This document shows positions 7,287 to 15,388 of a stretch of DNA of 64,000 nt, one piece after another. Source of the DNA: CAZUXE01 sp964624585 (GTDB lineage: Bacteria; Hydrothermota; Tepidihabitantia; B3-TA06); contig CAZUXE010000005.1 in the NCBI GenBank assembly GCA_964624585.1, positions 1 through 64,000 on the forward strand. Reading direction: 5' to 3'. Numbering within the stretch: the stretch's first letter is position 1; each line of letters begins with the position of its first letter. Both the position numbers and the translations under genes were made by a program. The notes below the pieces were generated by a model. That model was not told the DNA's origin, did not search any database, and saw only the letters and a list, made by a program, of their open reading frames with translations.

Positions 7287-9902
7287 TTAGATGAGACCTG
7301 TTAATTCTAAAAGAAACCGTGAAGGCCTTGTAGGTTGCCTAAAGCGGCGGGACGGCAAGGAAACGTAAAGCCTAGCTGAAGCACGTGTTATTGCGACATA
7401 ACACAACCTTCGTTCTTCGTCTAAGGATTCAGGCGAGGCAAGGCTGCGGGTAAGCGGAAAGATTCCTTCTATTAGACCTACTAAAAACACTGCCTTAAAC
7501 TCAAGCCCCTTTGACGAATGTATGCTTAAAAGTTTAACCGCATCTCTACTCCACTGGGCCAGTTCCAAATCATCCAAAAGCTCAAGATTATCTAAAAATA
7601 AACCAAGCTCACCCTTTGAAAACCGCGAAGCTGCTTCATAAAGTTCCGATACTGCTTCGGAAACTGAGGGTAGAGAGAATCGTTTTGCCGCAACTGCCGC
7701 AGTTCGAATATTATCTATTAAGTCTACAGGAGCCAACTCATCAACCCTATTCGCCCACTTAACAAGATCTGCAAAAAACAATTCTATCTTTTTCCTCTGA
7801 CGAGTTTTTGCTTCTGGGGAGAGCTTCAAACCTTGTTCTGTCAACTCAAGGGGATTTGTTTCAGGCTTGAGAGACATCAACCACTGCCATGAAGTTTTAG
7901 TTGACGAATAGTCTTTTTCTCTAATCGACCTAAGAAGCGCAAGAAGATGCTGCACTTCAGGACGTTCATAAAACGGCTGCGCTCCAATTAGAGAGTATGG
8001 AATTTTTTCACCGGCAAGAGCTTCCTCAAAAGAACGGGAATAGGAGTTGACTCGGTAGAGTATTCCGATATCCGAGGGCTTATAGCCTTCCCGCTCTGTA
8101 AGTGTTCTTATTCTATCTGTAACAAAACCGGCCTCATCAACTGTACCCTTCGCCTTATAAAATTCAAATCGTCCCGGGCTTTTCTTTAGCGAAAAGTTTG
8201 GAATTCCATCGGGATACGAAGAGTGGGCCATAAGATTACCGGCTACCTTAATAAGTTCCCGCCCCATACGGAAAGATGATTTCAGGTGATGTTTTTTAAT
8301 TGGAACAAATATTCGCTCACAAGCCGTCAACATACGCGGCTCCGCACCACGCCATTGATATATGGATTGTGTTGCATCGCCTGTAATAAACAGACCTGTC
8401 TCAGGACCACATAGCAGCCTAAGCAGTCGAATTTGAATTGCATTGAAATCTTGAGCTTCATCTGCTAGGATATGGAGGAACCGACTTCGCCACTCCTCCA
8501 GCAAATCTTGATTATTTTCAAGTATTCTGACAGTATAAATTAGGAGATCATTGAAATCAACTGCGTCCTGTTCTTTAAGTATTTTTTGGTAATCGTGCCT
8601 GAAGTCTGCAAACTGACGCTGTGCAGGTGTTTGGGTAAGAATATCCTCCGTGTTCTCTCCAATTAGCTTTGACTGGGAAACCCTTTCAATCAAGACTTTT
8701 GTACGATTTCTTCCCCATTTTTTAGCCAGTTTCCCAATAAGTTCCGTAGGGTTAACTGTCTTAAACTCAGGCGACAAATCAATTCTCCAGCCTTCCATTC
8801 TTAAAAATCTCCATCCAAACGAATGCATGGTCTCAACCCAAAGTTCAGGCATCAATCTGGCTTGAATTTTCTCAAGACGCAAACGAATCTCCTCTGCCGC
8901 ACGACGAGTAAAATTAAGGAAAAGAAGCTTATCTTCGGCTACTCCCTGTTCAATCAGATAATTTGCCCTATGAACTAGAAGCGTGGTTTTCCCACATCCT
9001 GCAGCACCTATTACAAGAAGTCTGACCTGTTTTGAGGCCACAATATCTGCTTGTTCCGAACTAAGCGTTATTCCTTCACTAGCAGTTGATGCGTAAGCTT
9101 GAGAACTTAGAAAACTGTGGCCTCTTTTAGACAGAGCTGAAATTACCTCCTCGGCGTTTTGATAACGCTCTGCAGAACTCTTTGCCAAAAGCTTCAAAAT
9201 GACTTCATTTAATCGTTTCGATAACTCAGGGCGCAGCCTTTGGGGAGGAACAGGCTTAGCCAACATAAGATTTTTGCGAATCTCTTCGTAGTTGTCGCCC
9301 TTGAAAGGCAGAAGTCCGGTAAGCATTTCATAAAATAATACCCCAACACTCCACAAATCGGACACAGGTAGAAAACGACCTCCCCATGCCTCAGGCGACA
9401 TATACACAGGTGTCCCTGCAACCGAAACGGCAAGAGAGCTTTGTTTAAGAAAACGGGCAAGGCCAAAGTCTGCAACCTTAACTACGCCATCAGCCGCTAA
9501 GAGTATATTCTCAGGCTTAAGGTCACGATGAACCACCCCCTTTTCATGTGCAAAGGTCAAAGCTGAAAGTATCTGGCGGATAATTCTTAGAGCATGAGTT
9601 ACATCAAGCCTACCTTTCTGCAATAAGGTTCTTAAATTTGTTCCCTCAACGTATTCGGCAACCAAAATAAATTGCCCGTCTATTCTGTCTACTGAATAAA
9701 ATCTAACAATATGCGGATGATTCATGCTTGCTAGAAGTCTAGCTTCTTCTTTGAGCATTTGGATATCAGAAGGACGCATTCGTGAAACTTTAAGAGCAAA
9801 ATCCATGTCAAGTATTGTGTCTCTTGCCAAATAAACGTCACCAAACTGGCCGCCCCCCAACCATTTTTTGATACTGTACTTACCTAAAGTCTGACGAATC
9901 AA
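7287..9902 (-). CDS. Eukaryotic-type Ser/Thr protein kinase fused to a UvrD/Rep-type helicase
   Basis: One uninterrupted 871-residue frame joins two complete enzymes. Residues 1-262 are a Hanks-type kinase: glycine loop GGGQFGDV (16-23), Lys38, Glu53, HRDLKPEN (125-132), DFG (145-147), SPE (169-171); all catalytic residues are intact. After a short Ser-rich linker, 277-871 form an SF1A helicase: Q motif Gln284, Walker A GAAGCGKT (299-306), motif Ia near 328, TMHSFG (358-363), DEAQD (481-485), GDATQSIYQWRGA (508-520), SIHSSKGLEF (793-802) and EERRLCYVAITRA (829-841). The start is TTG, overlapping the previous stop (TTGA); no later start keeps the glycine loop. It is the last gene of a housekeeping operon. 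No transmembrane or sensor domain is seen, so the kinase is cytosolic. Activities are expected from the motifs; the biological role, perhaps phosphorylation-controlled DNA repair, is inference. Confidence 0.93.
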   Translation of the reverse strand: MIRQTLGKYSIKKWLGGGQFGDVYLARDTILDMDFALKVSRMRPSDIQMLKEEARLLASMNHPHIVRFYSVDRIDGQFILVAEYVEGTNLRTLLQKGRLDVTHALRIIRQILSALTFAHEKGVVHRDLKPENILLAADGVVKVADFGLARFLKQSSLAVSVAGTPVYMSPEAWGGRFLPVSDLWSVGVLFYEMLTGLLPFKGDNYEEIRKNLMLAKPVPPQRLRPELSKRLNEVILKLLAKSSAERYQNAEEVISALSKRGHSFLSSQAYASTASEGITLSSEQADIVASKQVRLLVIGAAGCGKTTLLVHRANYLIEQGVAEDKLLFLNFTRRAAEEIRLRLEKIQARLMPELWVETMHSFGWRFLRMEGWRIDLSPEFKTVNPTELIGKLAKKWGRNRTKVLIERVSQSKLIGENTEDILTQTPAQRQFADFRHDYQKILKEQDAVDFNDLLIYTVRILENNQDLLEEWRSRFLHILADEAQDFNAIQIRLLRLLCGPETGLFITGDATQSIYQWRGAEPRMLTACERIFVPIKKHHLKSSFRMGRELIKVAGNLMAHSSYPDGIPNFSLKKSPGRFEFYKAKGTVDEAGFVTDRIRTLTEREGYKPSDIGILYRVNSYSRSFEEALAGEKIPYSLIGAQPFYERPEVQHLLALLRSIREKDYSSTKTSWQWLMSLKPETNPLELTEQGLKLSPEAKTRQRKKIELFFADLVKWANRVDELAPVDLIDNIRTAAVAAKRFSLPSVSEAVSELYEAASRFSKGELGLFLDNLELLDDLELAQWSRDAVKLLSIHSSKGLEFKAVFLVGLIEGIFPLTRSLASPESLDEERRLCYVAITRASARLYVSLPSRRFRQPTRPSRFLLELTGLI

Positions 9903-10807
9903 TTCAATGACCGTCCACTAACTATTGGGAAAAAAGACGCCTGGACTATAGAATCTTTAAGCACTAACGCTCGCCCCACGTAGCGAGAGGAATTGAAACG
10001 ATAATCCTGACCAAGAGCAACTCCGGAATAAACGGATACTTGCGCCTTGGATATGGAAGATAAGAAAGCGTTCAACCTTTTTGAAGACGGTGGAGTAGCC
10101 GATTTTATTTTTTCAAGGGCATCCAGAGCATAGCCCCTGAGAAGCTTCTGTGAAAGAGCAGCAAATAGACGGGAACTTGAGGCGTATTCAAGACCTAAAA
10201 TTTCAGAACCAGCGGTCACAATCATTCCCTGCGCGTCCGGGATATTGATTGAGTCAAGAATATAACGTTTTGTTTCATCTGCCTTAGCAGTTGCCAAATC
10301 ATGGAAGGACGATGTGGCTGAAGTAACCTTCAGGGAATCAAGCTTACGGCTTACCTCATTCCAAATAAGACGCTGAGGGGCGCGAAAGCTTTTTGCAGAA
10401 GCCAAAGACGCACTAACTCCACTGCATATAATAGATCTCAAGCGCGGATGGGTTGAACTAAAGGAACCGCCAAAGTTAAAATCGCCTCCCCATCTACCCT
10501 CTTCTATACAAGCAACAGGAACAGGAACTGAAGACCTGCCCTCAATTAAAGCCGCCGTAGTCGTTACACGAGTTTGCCGAGCGCCGAATATCTCCTCACC
10601 GTCCAGAAGAAATAAGGGTTCATTCCCTTGATTATCAAGTATCACTTCATTAACGTCAGGAATCTCCAACTCACTTACAGTAACCGAACCCGCTTCTATT
10701 CCTTCAGAAAGCGTATAATAGCTACAAGCCTCTCCCCCGCCATTGACTAGAGGGAAAATAGTAAGGTTACGCGCAAATAAAGGGTCACCTATTTTAACCC
10801 TTCCCAT
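9899..10807 (-). CDS. ARPP-1 (DUF6569)-like domain protein
   Basis: 302 residues. The first ~120 residues resemble the ARPP-1/DUF6569 family: a start like NLTIFPLVNGGGEA, YYTLSEGIEAG, then LDNQGNEPLFLLDGEEIFGA with RVTTTAALIEG and VPVPVACIEEGRWGG. Those blocks are the recurrent motifs of that family as I know it. The C-terminal ~170 residues are Ser- and Ala-rich and mostly helical, of unknown role. ATG at 10807 is preferred over a TTG 24 bases upstream because AAGGA precedes it at proper spacing. The stop overlaps the start of the kinase-helicase gene, so the two are probably translationally coupled. No signal peptide. Biochemical function not known to me. Confidence 0.75.
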   Translation of the reverse strand: MGRVKIGDPLFARNLTIFPLVNGGGEACSYYTLSEGIEAGSVTVSELEIPDVNEVILDNQGNEPLFLLDGEEIFGARQTRVTTTAALIEGRSSVPVPVACIEEGRWGGDFNFGGSFSSTHPRLRSIICSGVSASLASAKSFRAPQRLIWNEVSRKLDSLKVTSATSSFHDLATAKADETKRYILDSINIPDAQGMIVTAGSEILGLEYASSSRLFAALSQKLLRGYALDALEKIKSATPPSSKRLNAFLSSISKAQVSVYSGVALGQDYRFNSSRYVGRALVLKDSIVQASFFPIVSGRSLN

Positions 10808-10864
10808 AGTTTCCTTAAGCAAAGCGTTCAACTCACAGCCTCTGTTTCAGGCTTAATTTACATT

Positions 10865-11557
10865 TCATTGGCTTTTTGGCCTCTTAGCATCAGGCATCCT
10901 GATATAGTAGGGTTGCAAAGCGTCAGGGGAAACGCATTCATCGCGACGCTTCCACGCAAGCCTAACTAAAGCTTCTGGATTAGGCGACAACTTCAGGTTA
11001 TCAGGAAAACGGATGCGTTTTTTTAACGATGCACGCAGCGAAGCTTCATACTTCTCCACAGCCGGGCCAAACACCGTTACCGGCTCCTTGTGAACACTTC
11101 CACCCACTAATGCGGACACAAAGCAAGGATCAACAATTACCGCTTCACTCATCTTCTTATTCCCTTGATAGAAAGCAGTAAAAACTTCGTTCTTATATGC
11201 GTCAATCACAGGTAGGCGAAACTCCATTTCTTCTGAAAAAGGTAAGGATTCATTAAGTACATCAAGAGTCATCACAGGAACAATCTTAATACCACGAGCA
11301 AGCGCTATACCTTGAGCGGTCAAGAGACCAATGCGTAGCGCCGTAAAGGAACCCGGACCTATTGATACGGCAAGCAAGTCTATGTCCTTGCTCTCTTTCC
11401 CGCTATGAGTAAGGCATTCGGCAATTAAAGCGCTTAAAGCCTCAGTATGACCAGCCTGAGTAAGCAGCTGTCTTGAAGCCAAAATCTCCGCTCCTTGAGA
11501 AACAGCCACACCCGTCCATAAACTTGATGTTTCAATAGCCAGAATTAAAGGATTCAC
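10865..11557 (-). CDS. tsaB: tRNA threonylcarbamoyladenosine biosynthesis protein TsaB
   Basis: Partner of TsaD and TsaE in making t6A37 of ANN-reading tRNAs. The 230-residue protein begins with the ASKHA fold signature ILAIETSSLWTGVAV and has SIGPGSFTALRIGL (about 65-78) followed by TAQGIALA, the family hallmark. Start GTG overlaps the tsaE stop (GTGA) and is preceded by AAAGGAG. It is adjacent to tsaE as in many bacteria; tsaD is not in the window. Confidence 0.95.
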   Translation of the reverse strand: MNPLILAIETSSLWTGVAVSQGAEILASRQLLTQAGHTEALSALIAECLTHSGKESKDIDLLAVSIGPGSFTALRIGLLTAQGIALARGIKIVPVMTLDVLNESLPFSEEMEFRLPVIDAYKNEVFTAFYQGNKKMSEAVIVDPCFVSALVGGSVHKEPVTVFGPAVEKYEASLRASLKKRIRFPDNLKLSPNPEALVRLAWKRRDECVSPDALQPYYIRMPDAKRPKSQ

Positions 11558-11991
11558 ACCAATCTCCTTTCCAGAAAACCATGTATAGTAATTATTCGAT
11601 TATCGGGATGATTCTTGTTCGAAGGAATCCGGATTTTAACTTTGCTTATCCTACCCGGCAAATATTCAGCCTTTCCTCCCCACTCTATAAGCATTACCCC
11701 CAAAGGATTAAATATCTCTTCAAGATGTAAGTCGTCTATTGACTCTGAGCTCAAACGGTATAAATCCACATGTTTGACTTCCAGATCTAGCAAATAGGTT
11801 CGCACCAACGAAAAAGACGGACTCTGCACCCTTCCCTTAAACCCAAGCCCGTGAATTATACCCTGAATAAGGGTTGTCTTTCCCGCTCCCAAATCGCCAT
11901 CAAAAACTATAACATCTTGCGGTTCAAGCGCTTGAGCTATTCTTAAAGCTAAGTTGCGGGTTTCCTCAAGGCTAGATAATTTCAGTTCCAT
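11554..11991 (-). CDS. tsaE: tRNA threonylcarbamoyladenosine biosynthesis ATPase TsaE
   Basis: 145-residue P-loop ATPase needed to cycle the TsaBD complex. Walker A DGDLGAGKTTLIQGI lies at about residues 32-46; the switch region SPSFSLVRTY and the HVDLYRL block are typical of TsaE (YjeE), as is IEWGGKAEYLP near residue 105. The N-terminus overlaps the coaX end by 20 bp. Length normal. Confidence 0.95.
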   Translation of the reverse strand: MELKLSSLEETRNLALRIAQALEPQDVIVFDGDLGAGKTTLIQGIIHGLGFKGRVQSPSFSLVRTYLLDLEVKHVDLYRLSSESIDDLHLEEIFNPLGVMLIEWGGKAEYLPGRISKVKIRIPSNKNHPDNRIITIHGFLERRLV

Positions 11992-12754
11992 CTATATGTC
12001 CATCACCTTTGTTCAATTTGTATAGATGCATACATCCTTTTAAGGTAAGATTACGGTCTACCATTTCTATTGAAGAGGAAAACGGAGCGAAGCGCTCTGC
12101 CAGGCCTCCTGTTGCCACAAAGGTAAAATCTATCCCCGTCTCCTTACGCACCGCCGCCCTAACAGCCTCTATCAGCCCTACTGTCAAAAGATAAAACCCC
12201 GACTGCAGGCACTCCTCTGTGGACTGTCCCAGATAGTAAGAAGGTTTCACCGGCTCCACCTCAAACAGGCGAGAGGTAGAGGATACAAGATTCCTAAGAC
12301 TAGACTCAAGCCCTGGAGTAATTATTCCGCCCAGAAATTTTCCCTGTGCGGTTACAAAATCTATGGTGGTTGCCGTTCCGAAATCAACAACAGCCATATC
12401 TTTTCCGTAACCAAAGTAGGCCCCAACAGAATTGGCTATTCTATCCGCTCCCAAATTTGATAAGGTCTTGTAATTCAATTCTAATCCCGAATGAATATAA
12501 GGGGTTACGACAACAGGATGACCTATATTATAATGAAACTTGAACATAGCCGTAAACTTTGAGGTTAACTCTGGAACAACTGAACATACAACAGCATCCC
12601 TGGCCTGTTTAATACCAAGGGTATTAAGTAATATGAAGATTTCATCCGAACTAAGGTCGCGACGGGACGTTAAACGGGCAATTGAGAGAATATTATTACC
12701 GTCACTGGTAGCCACTTTGATGGATGAATTTCCAATATCTACTAAAATAATCAA
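11972..12754 (-). CDS. coaX: Type III pantothenate kinase
   Basis: Catalyses the first step of coenzyme A synthesis, ATP-dependent phosphorylation of pantothenate. 260 residues of the ASKHA fold: phosphate loop DIGNSSIKVA at 5-14, GADRIAN near 103-109 and VVDFGTATTIDFV near 122-134, with the GGIITPGL segment near 143. Type III enzymes are insensitive to CoA feedback. The start is TTG (TTGA overlap with the birA stop). The birA-coaX pairing is common in bacteria. Confidence 0.95.
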   Translation of the reverse strand: MIILVDIGNSSIKVATSDGNNILSIARLTSRRDLSSDEIFILLNTLGIKQARDAVVCSVVPELTSKFTAMFKFHYNIGHPVVVTPYIHSGLELNYKTLSNLGADRIANSVGAYFGYGKDMAVVDFGTATTIDFVTAQGKFLGGIITPGLESSLRNLVSSTSRLFEVEPVKPSYYLGQSTEECLQSGFYLLTVGLIEAVRAAVRKETGIDFTFVATGGLAERFAPFSSSIEMVDRNLTLKGCMHLYKLNKGDGHIDGTEII

Positions 12755-13497
12755 TTTACCCCCAGTACCTTCATAATAGGCAATTTAAGTCGCTTACCCG
12801 AAGCTAGGTTAACCAGAGCATCACCATTATCTGTGATATCATACAAGGTAGCCTTAAATGTCTGATTTTTATACTTAAATTGAACAGGCTGTCCATAAGC
12901 TAAAAGCGCTTCTCTAACATCGTCTAAAAAGAAAGTAAAACCTTGTTTTCTTAAAGCTTCCATATTGGTGAAAATTGGGGGAAGAACTTCTGCAAGAAAC
13001 TCTGAAAGCGAATACTTTCTTCCAGAAATCATGAATAGGGAAGTAGCCGGAACAGGATATTCGCCTATCTTCCATTCCTGATTAACGTTTATTCCCACAC
13101 CTATACTCAATTTATTTTTCCACGACTCAACAAGAACGCCCACAAGCTTGGCTGAATTATGATATATATCATTTGGCCATTTCAAAAACAAACCGTACTG
13201 CAAAGCGCTACTTATAAGAACACGTCGCAGTTCAACATAGACCGAATAAGCGACAACTAAAGGAACAGCCCAAGCCGGTTCAAGGTTTTCAATAACCAAA
13301 GTAAAATAAAGACCTCCTTCAGCCGAAAGCCAATACCTACCGAATCTACCCCTGCCCTTTTCTTGACTTCCGGCAACTATGAGATAAGGAGGAGGCTCTT
13401 CAACCTGACGCGCAATATCCTGAGTCGAAGATACACTACTGAGATATTCGGCAAAAGACAGTTTGAGATTTTCTTTAATATTCGTCAAATCCATCAA
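12751..13497 (-). CDS. birA: Biotin-[acetyl-CoA-carboxylase] ligase, without HTH domain
   Basis: Attaches biotin to the carboxylase carrier protein. 248 residues starting directly with the catalytic domain: KGRGRFGRYW (about 48-57) is the biotinyl-AMP loop, KWPNDIY (near 107) and KLVGVLVES (near 117) are core motifs and IGVGINVN lies near 132. The C-terminal SH3-like domain is present. The N-terminal winged helix of the E. coli repressor type is missing, so this is a group I ligase without repressor function. Two start choices three bases apart (TTG 13497, ATG 13494). Confidence 0.93.
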   Translation of the reverse strand: MMDLTNIKENLKLSFAEYLSSVSSTQDIARQVEEPPPYLIVAGSQEKGRGRFGRYWLSAEGGLYFTLVIENLEPAWAVPLVVAYSVYVELRRVLISSALQYGLFLKWPNDIYHNSAKLVGVLVESWKNKLSIGVGINVNQEWKIGEYPVPATSLFMISGRKYSLSEFLAEVLPPIFTNMEALRKQGFTFFLDDVREALLAYGQPVQFKYKNQTFKATLYDITDNGDALVNLASGKRLKLPIMKVLGVN

Positions 13498-14696
13498 TCA
13501 ATCGCCTTTTTAGCTTTAAGCACAAGTGGCATATAAATCATCACATAAGTATGATTGTGAGGCGCGCGCAATGTTAACTCAGGAAACCTATCCATCTCCA
13601 GGCCTTCCTTTATAAAAAACATAATACCCGACTTCAAACGAAATTCAAGACTGAACACCAATCGCGACTGCACACTTCCGTGCCTGCCGCGAAAGGGTTC
13701 TCCAATAGGATTCCCATTGTTAAATCTTTCCCTTTTTGAACGCTGATAACCTGTTTCGCAAACCAAATAATCCAAAGGCTGCCATCGTGCAAAGCATGAA
13801 AATATATCGGAGTCACTATAGTAAGTTACCGAATCCATCTCACGACTTACATCCCACAATCTGTAGAAAAAACTGAATTCTAGGTTTTGAGTCGGAGAAA
13901 TTGCAATAAACGGCTCAAACCAAACATTCTTCAATGTATCAAAATAAACCTCTCCCCTTGCCGGCCAACGAGTTAAGGTTCTTTCTCTACGCCACGAAGC
14001 CCTAGCGCCTAGCCAGATATTTTTATAAGGACTGACCTCAAGCCTGGTCCATGCCGCGCTGGAATCCCTGTCTTTTTCCCAAACCTGCCACAAACTGTCC
14101 GGCCAATCTAGGTATTGATGCGAAGGAGCATCAATATCGGCATGAAGCCTAAAACGCAACCAATCTGTGGCATATCTTGCATCAAGTTCAAGTTCAAGGG
14201 GAATCCTTTCAAAGGGGTCACGTTGTGGGCCAGGCTTGAAGGGAATAAGGCTAAAATTGTGATCAAACTTCTTGGCTATCCCGTAAACTGCAAGCCAGTT
14301 ATGATTTTCATCGCGCCACGAGAGTCCCAAACCCAGTTCATTGTGATACTTCTTATAGTAAGGAATTATTAGCATATGAGCGTATAGATTTTTATAAAGC
14401 CTCAAGGTAGGTTCAAAACGATGATCGGTTATGGTATCTTCATAATGCCTGAGCATTTGGAAACTGTATCTTAAACTAAAGTTAGATGTAAACTTAGCCT
14501 GTGTCTTTAGTTCGTATAACTGGTACCAACCAGAATGATCAAGGCAACCTTGGGAAGTTCTGAAGCCAGAGGAAGAGGTTTCATAAACGTATTCCCAATA
14601 TCTTGAAAACTGAGCGATATTGGCATTCACCTGACCATAAACATTAGTATCACTCGGCTGAACATAACTAAACAAACAAAAAAACACAGCAACCAT
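13494..14696 (-). CDS. Exported protein of unknown function, probable outer-membrane beta protein
   Basis: About 400 residues with a short N-terminal hydrophobic stretch (MVAVFFCLFSYV) that may be a signal peptide, followed by a body full of alternating aromatic and charged residues (WYQLYELKTQAKFT, LRYSFQMLRHYED, LEFSFFYRLWDV) as expected of membrane beta strands. The end LKSGIMFFIKEGLE ... YVMIYMPLVLKA fits a closing strand region. I recognise no family. Start ATG chosen because a promoter ends 6 nt before it; a TTG two codons upstream is possible. It overlaps birA by 4 bp and heads a seven-gene operon of otherwise housekeeping genes. Confidence 0.8.
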   Translation of the reverse strand: MVAVFFCLFSYVQPSDTNVYGQVNANIAQFSRYWEYVYETSSSGFRTSQGCLDHSGWYQLYELKTQAKFTSNFSLRYSFQMLRHYEDTITDHRFEPTLRLYKNLYAHMLIIPYYKKYHNELGLGLSWRDENHNWLAVYGIAKKFDHNFSLIPFKPGPQRDPFERIPLELELDARYATDWLRFRLHADIDAPSHQYLDWPDSLWQVWEKDRDSSAAWTRLEVSPYKNIWLGARASWRRERTLTRWPARGEVYFDTLKNVWFEPFIAISPTQNLEFSFFYRLWDVSREMDSVTYYSDSDIFSCFARWQPLDYLVCETGYQRSKRERFNNGNPIGEPFRGRHGSVQSRLVFSLEFRLKSGIMFFIKEGLEMDRFPELTLRAPHNHTYVMIYMPLVLKAKKAID

Positions 14697-14702
14697 AGGC
14701 AA

Positions 14703-14730
14703 ACTTTAGCCGTAGATGGCTGCTTGTCAA
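14703..14730 (-). promoter_or_regulatory. Promoter of the birA-coaX-tsaEB-kinase-helicase operon
   Basis: Minus-strand TTGACA (14730-14725), 16 bp spacer, TAAAGT (14708-14703), 6 nt to the ATG at 14696. Predicts a leaderless first gene. Confidence 0.55.
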
Positions 14731-14782
14731 GGTTATTTGACGATGAATCTACGGCAAACCACATTAAACCAAGCGTATACTC

Positions 14783-14810
14783 TTGACATTAAAAAAACCT
14801 TCCTTATAAT
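14783..14810 (+). promoter_or_regulatory. Consensus promoter of the ileS unit
   Basis: TTGACA (14783-14788), 16 bp spacer, TATAAT (14805-14810), both perfect consensus, then 8 nt to the ATG at 14819. No SD; leaderless start predicted. Confidence 0.85.
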
Positions 14811-14818
14811 CAGCGACT

Positions 14819-15388
14819 ATGGGTGTTATCTTAGCTTTACTTATAACTGCGGGAACACCTACCGATTGGGACGTCGCGAGGGCCGCGGTTTCAGAAATGT
14901 TTGATGGTATTACCGGTCTTGAAAGAGTTAATGAAGTGCTTCTTTTTGATACAAAATACTCATCAAACGACGCTGGCTACCTGGTTCGTTCAGAACTATC
15001 TAATGCCCTTGCAAAGAAAGGTATAGAAGTATACCTTTCTTCATCTATCGGCAGTGAACCCGAATATGAGCTGCGCTATCTGGTGAATGAAATCAGGGTC
15101 GTACATAAAAGAAGCTATAGAAAGCTACTTGTGGGCGAACGCATGATTGAACGCTGGGTTCAGGCAGATGTAGAAATAACCCTTGTAAAAAATAACAAAG
15201 TTATTTCCCAACAGCGCTTGACAACGGAAAAAAAGAGCGAATTTCCTGAATCTGAACTTGATTTAGTACGCTCTTCTATAACCAAGGAGCATTACACTTC
15301 ATCTTCTGCCGGCAGCCTATGGGAGCCATTGCTCGTAACCGCAATGGTTGGAACATTAATTTACATTTTTTATGCGCCTAAGGATTAA
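14819..15388 (+). CDS. Protein of unknown function with terminal membrane helices
   Basis: 189 residues. A short hydrophobic start (MGVILALLITAG) may be a signal or anchor and a clear helix sits at the C-terminus (WEPLLVTAMVGTLIYIFYAP). The middle holds mixed alpha/beta sequence with a basic patch (VVHKRSYRKLLVGERMIERW), reminiscent of small envelope lipoprotein-like assembly factors, but I cannot name a family. It ends exactly where ileS begins (TAAATG, no spacer), so the two are co-transcribed and probably coupled. First gene of the unit, directly after a consensus promoter. Confidence 0.8.
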   Translation: MGVILALLITAGTPTDWDVARAAVSEMFDGITGLERVNEVLLFDTKYSSNDAGYLVRSELSNALAKKGIEVYLSSSIGSEPEYELRYLVNEIRVVHKRSYRKLLVGERMIERWVQADVEITLVKNNKVISQQRLTTEKKSEFPESELDLVRSSITKEHYTSSSAGSLWEPLLVTAMVGTLIYIFYAPKD

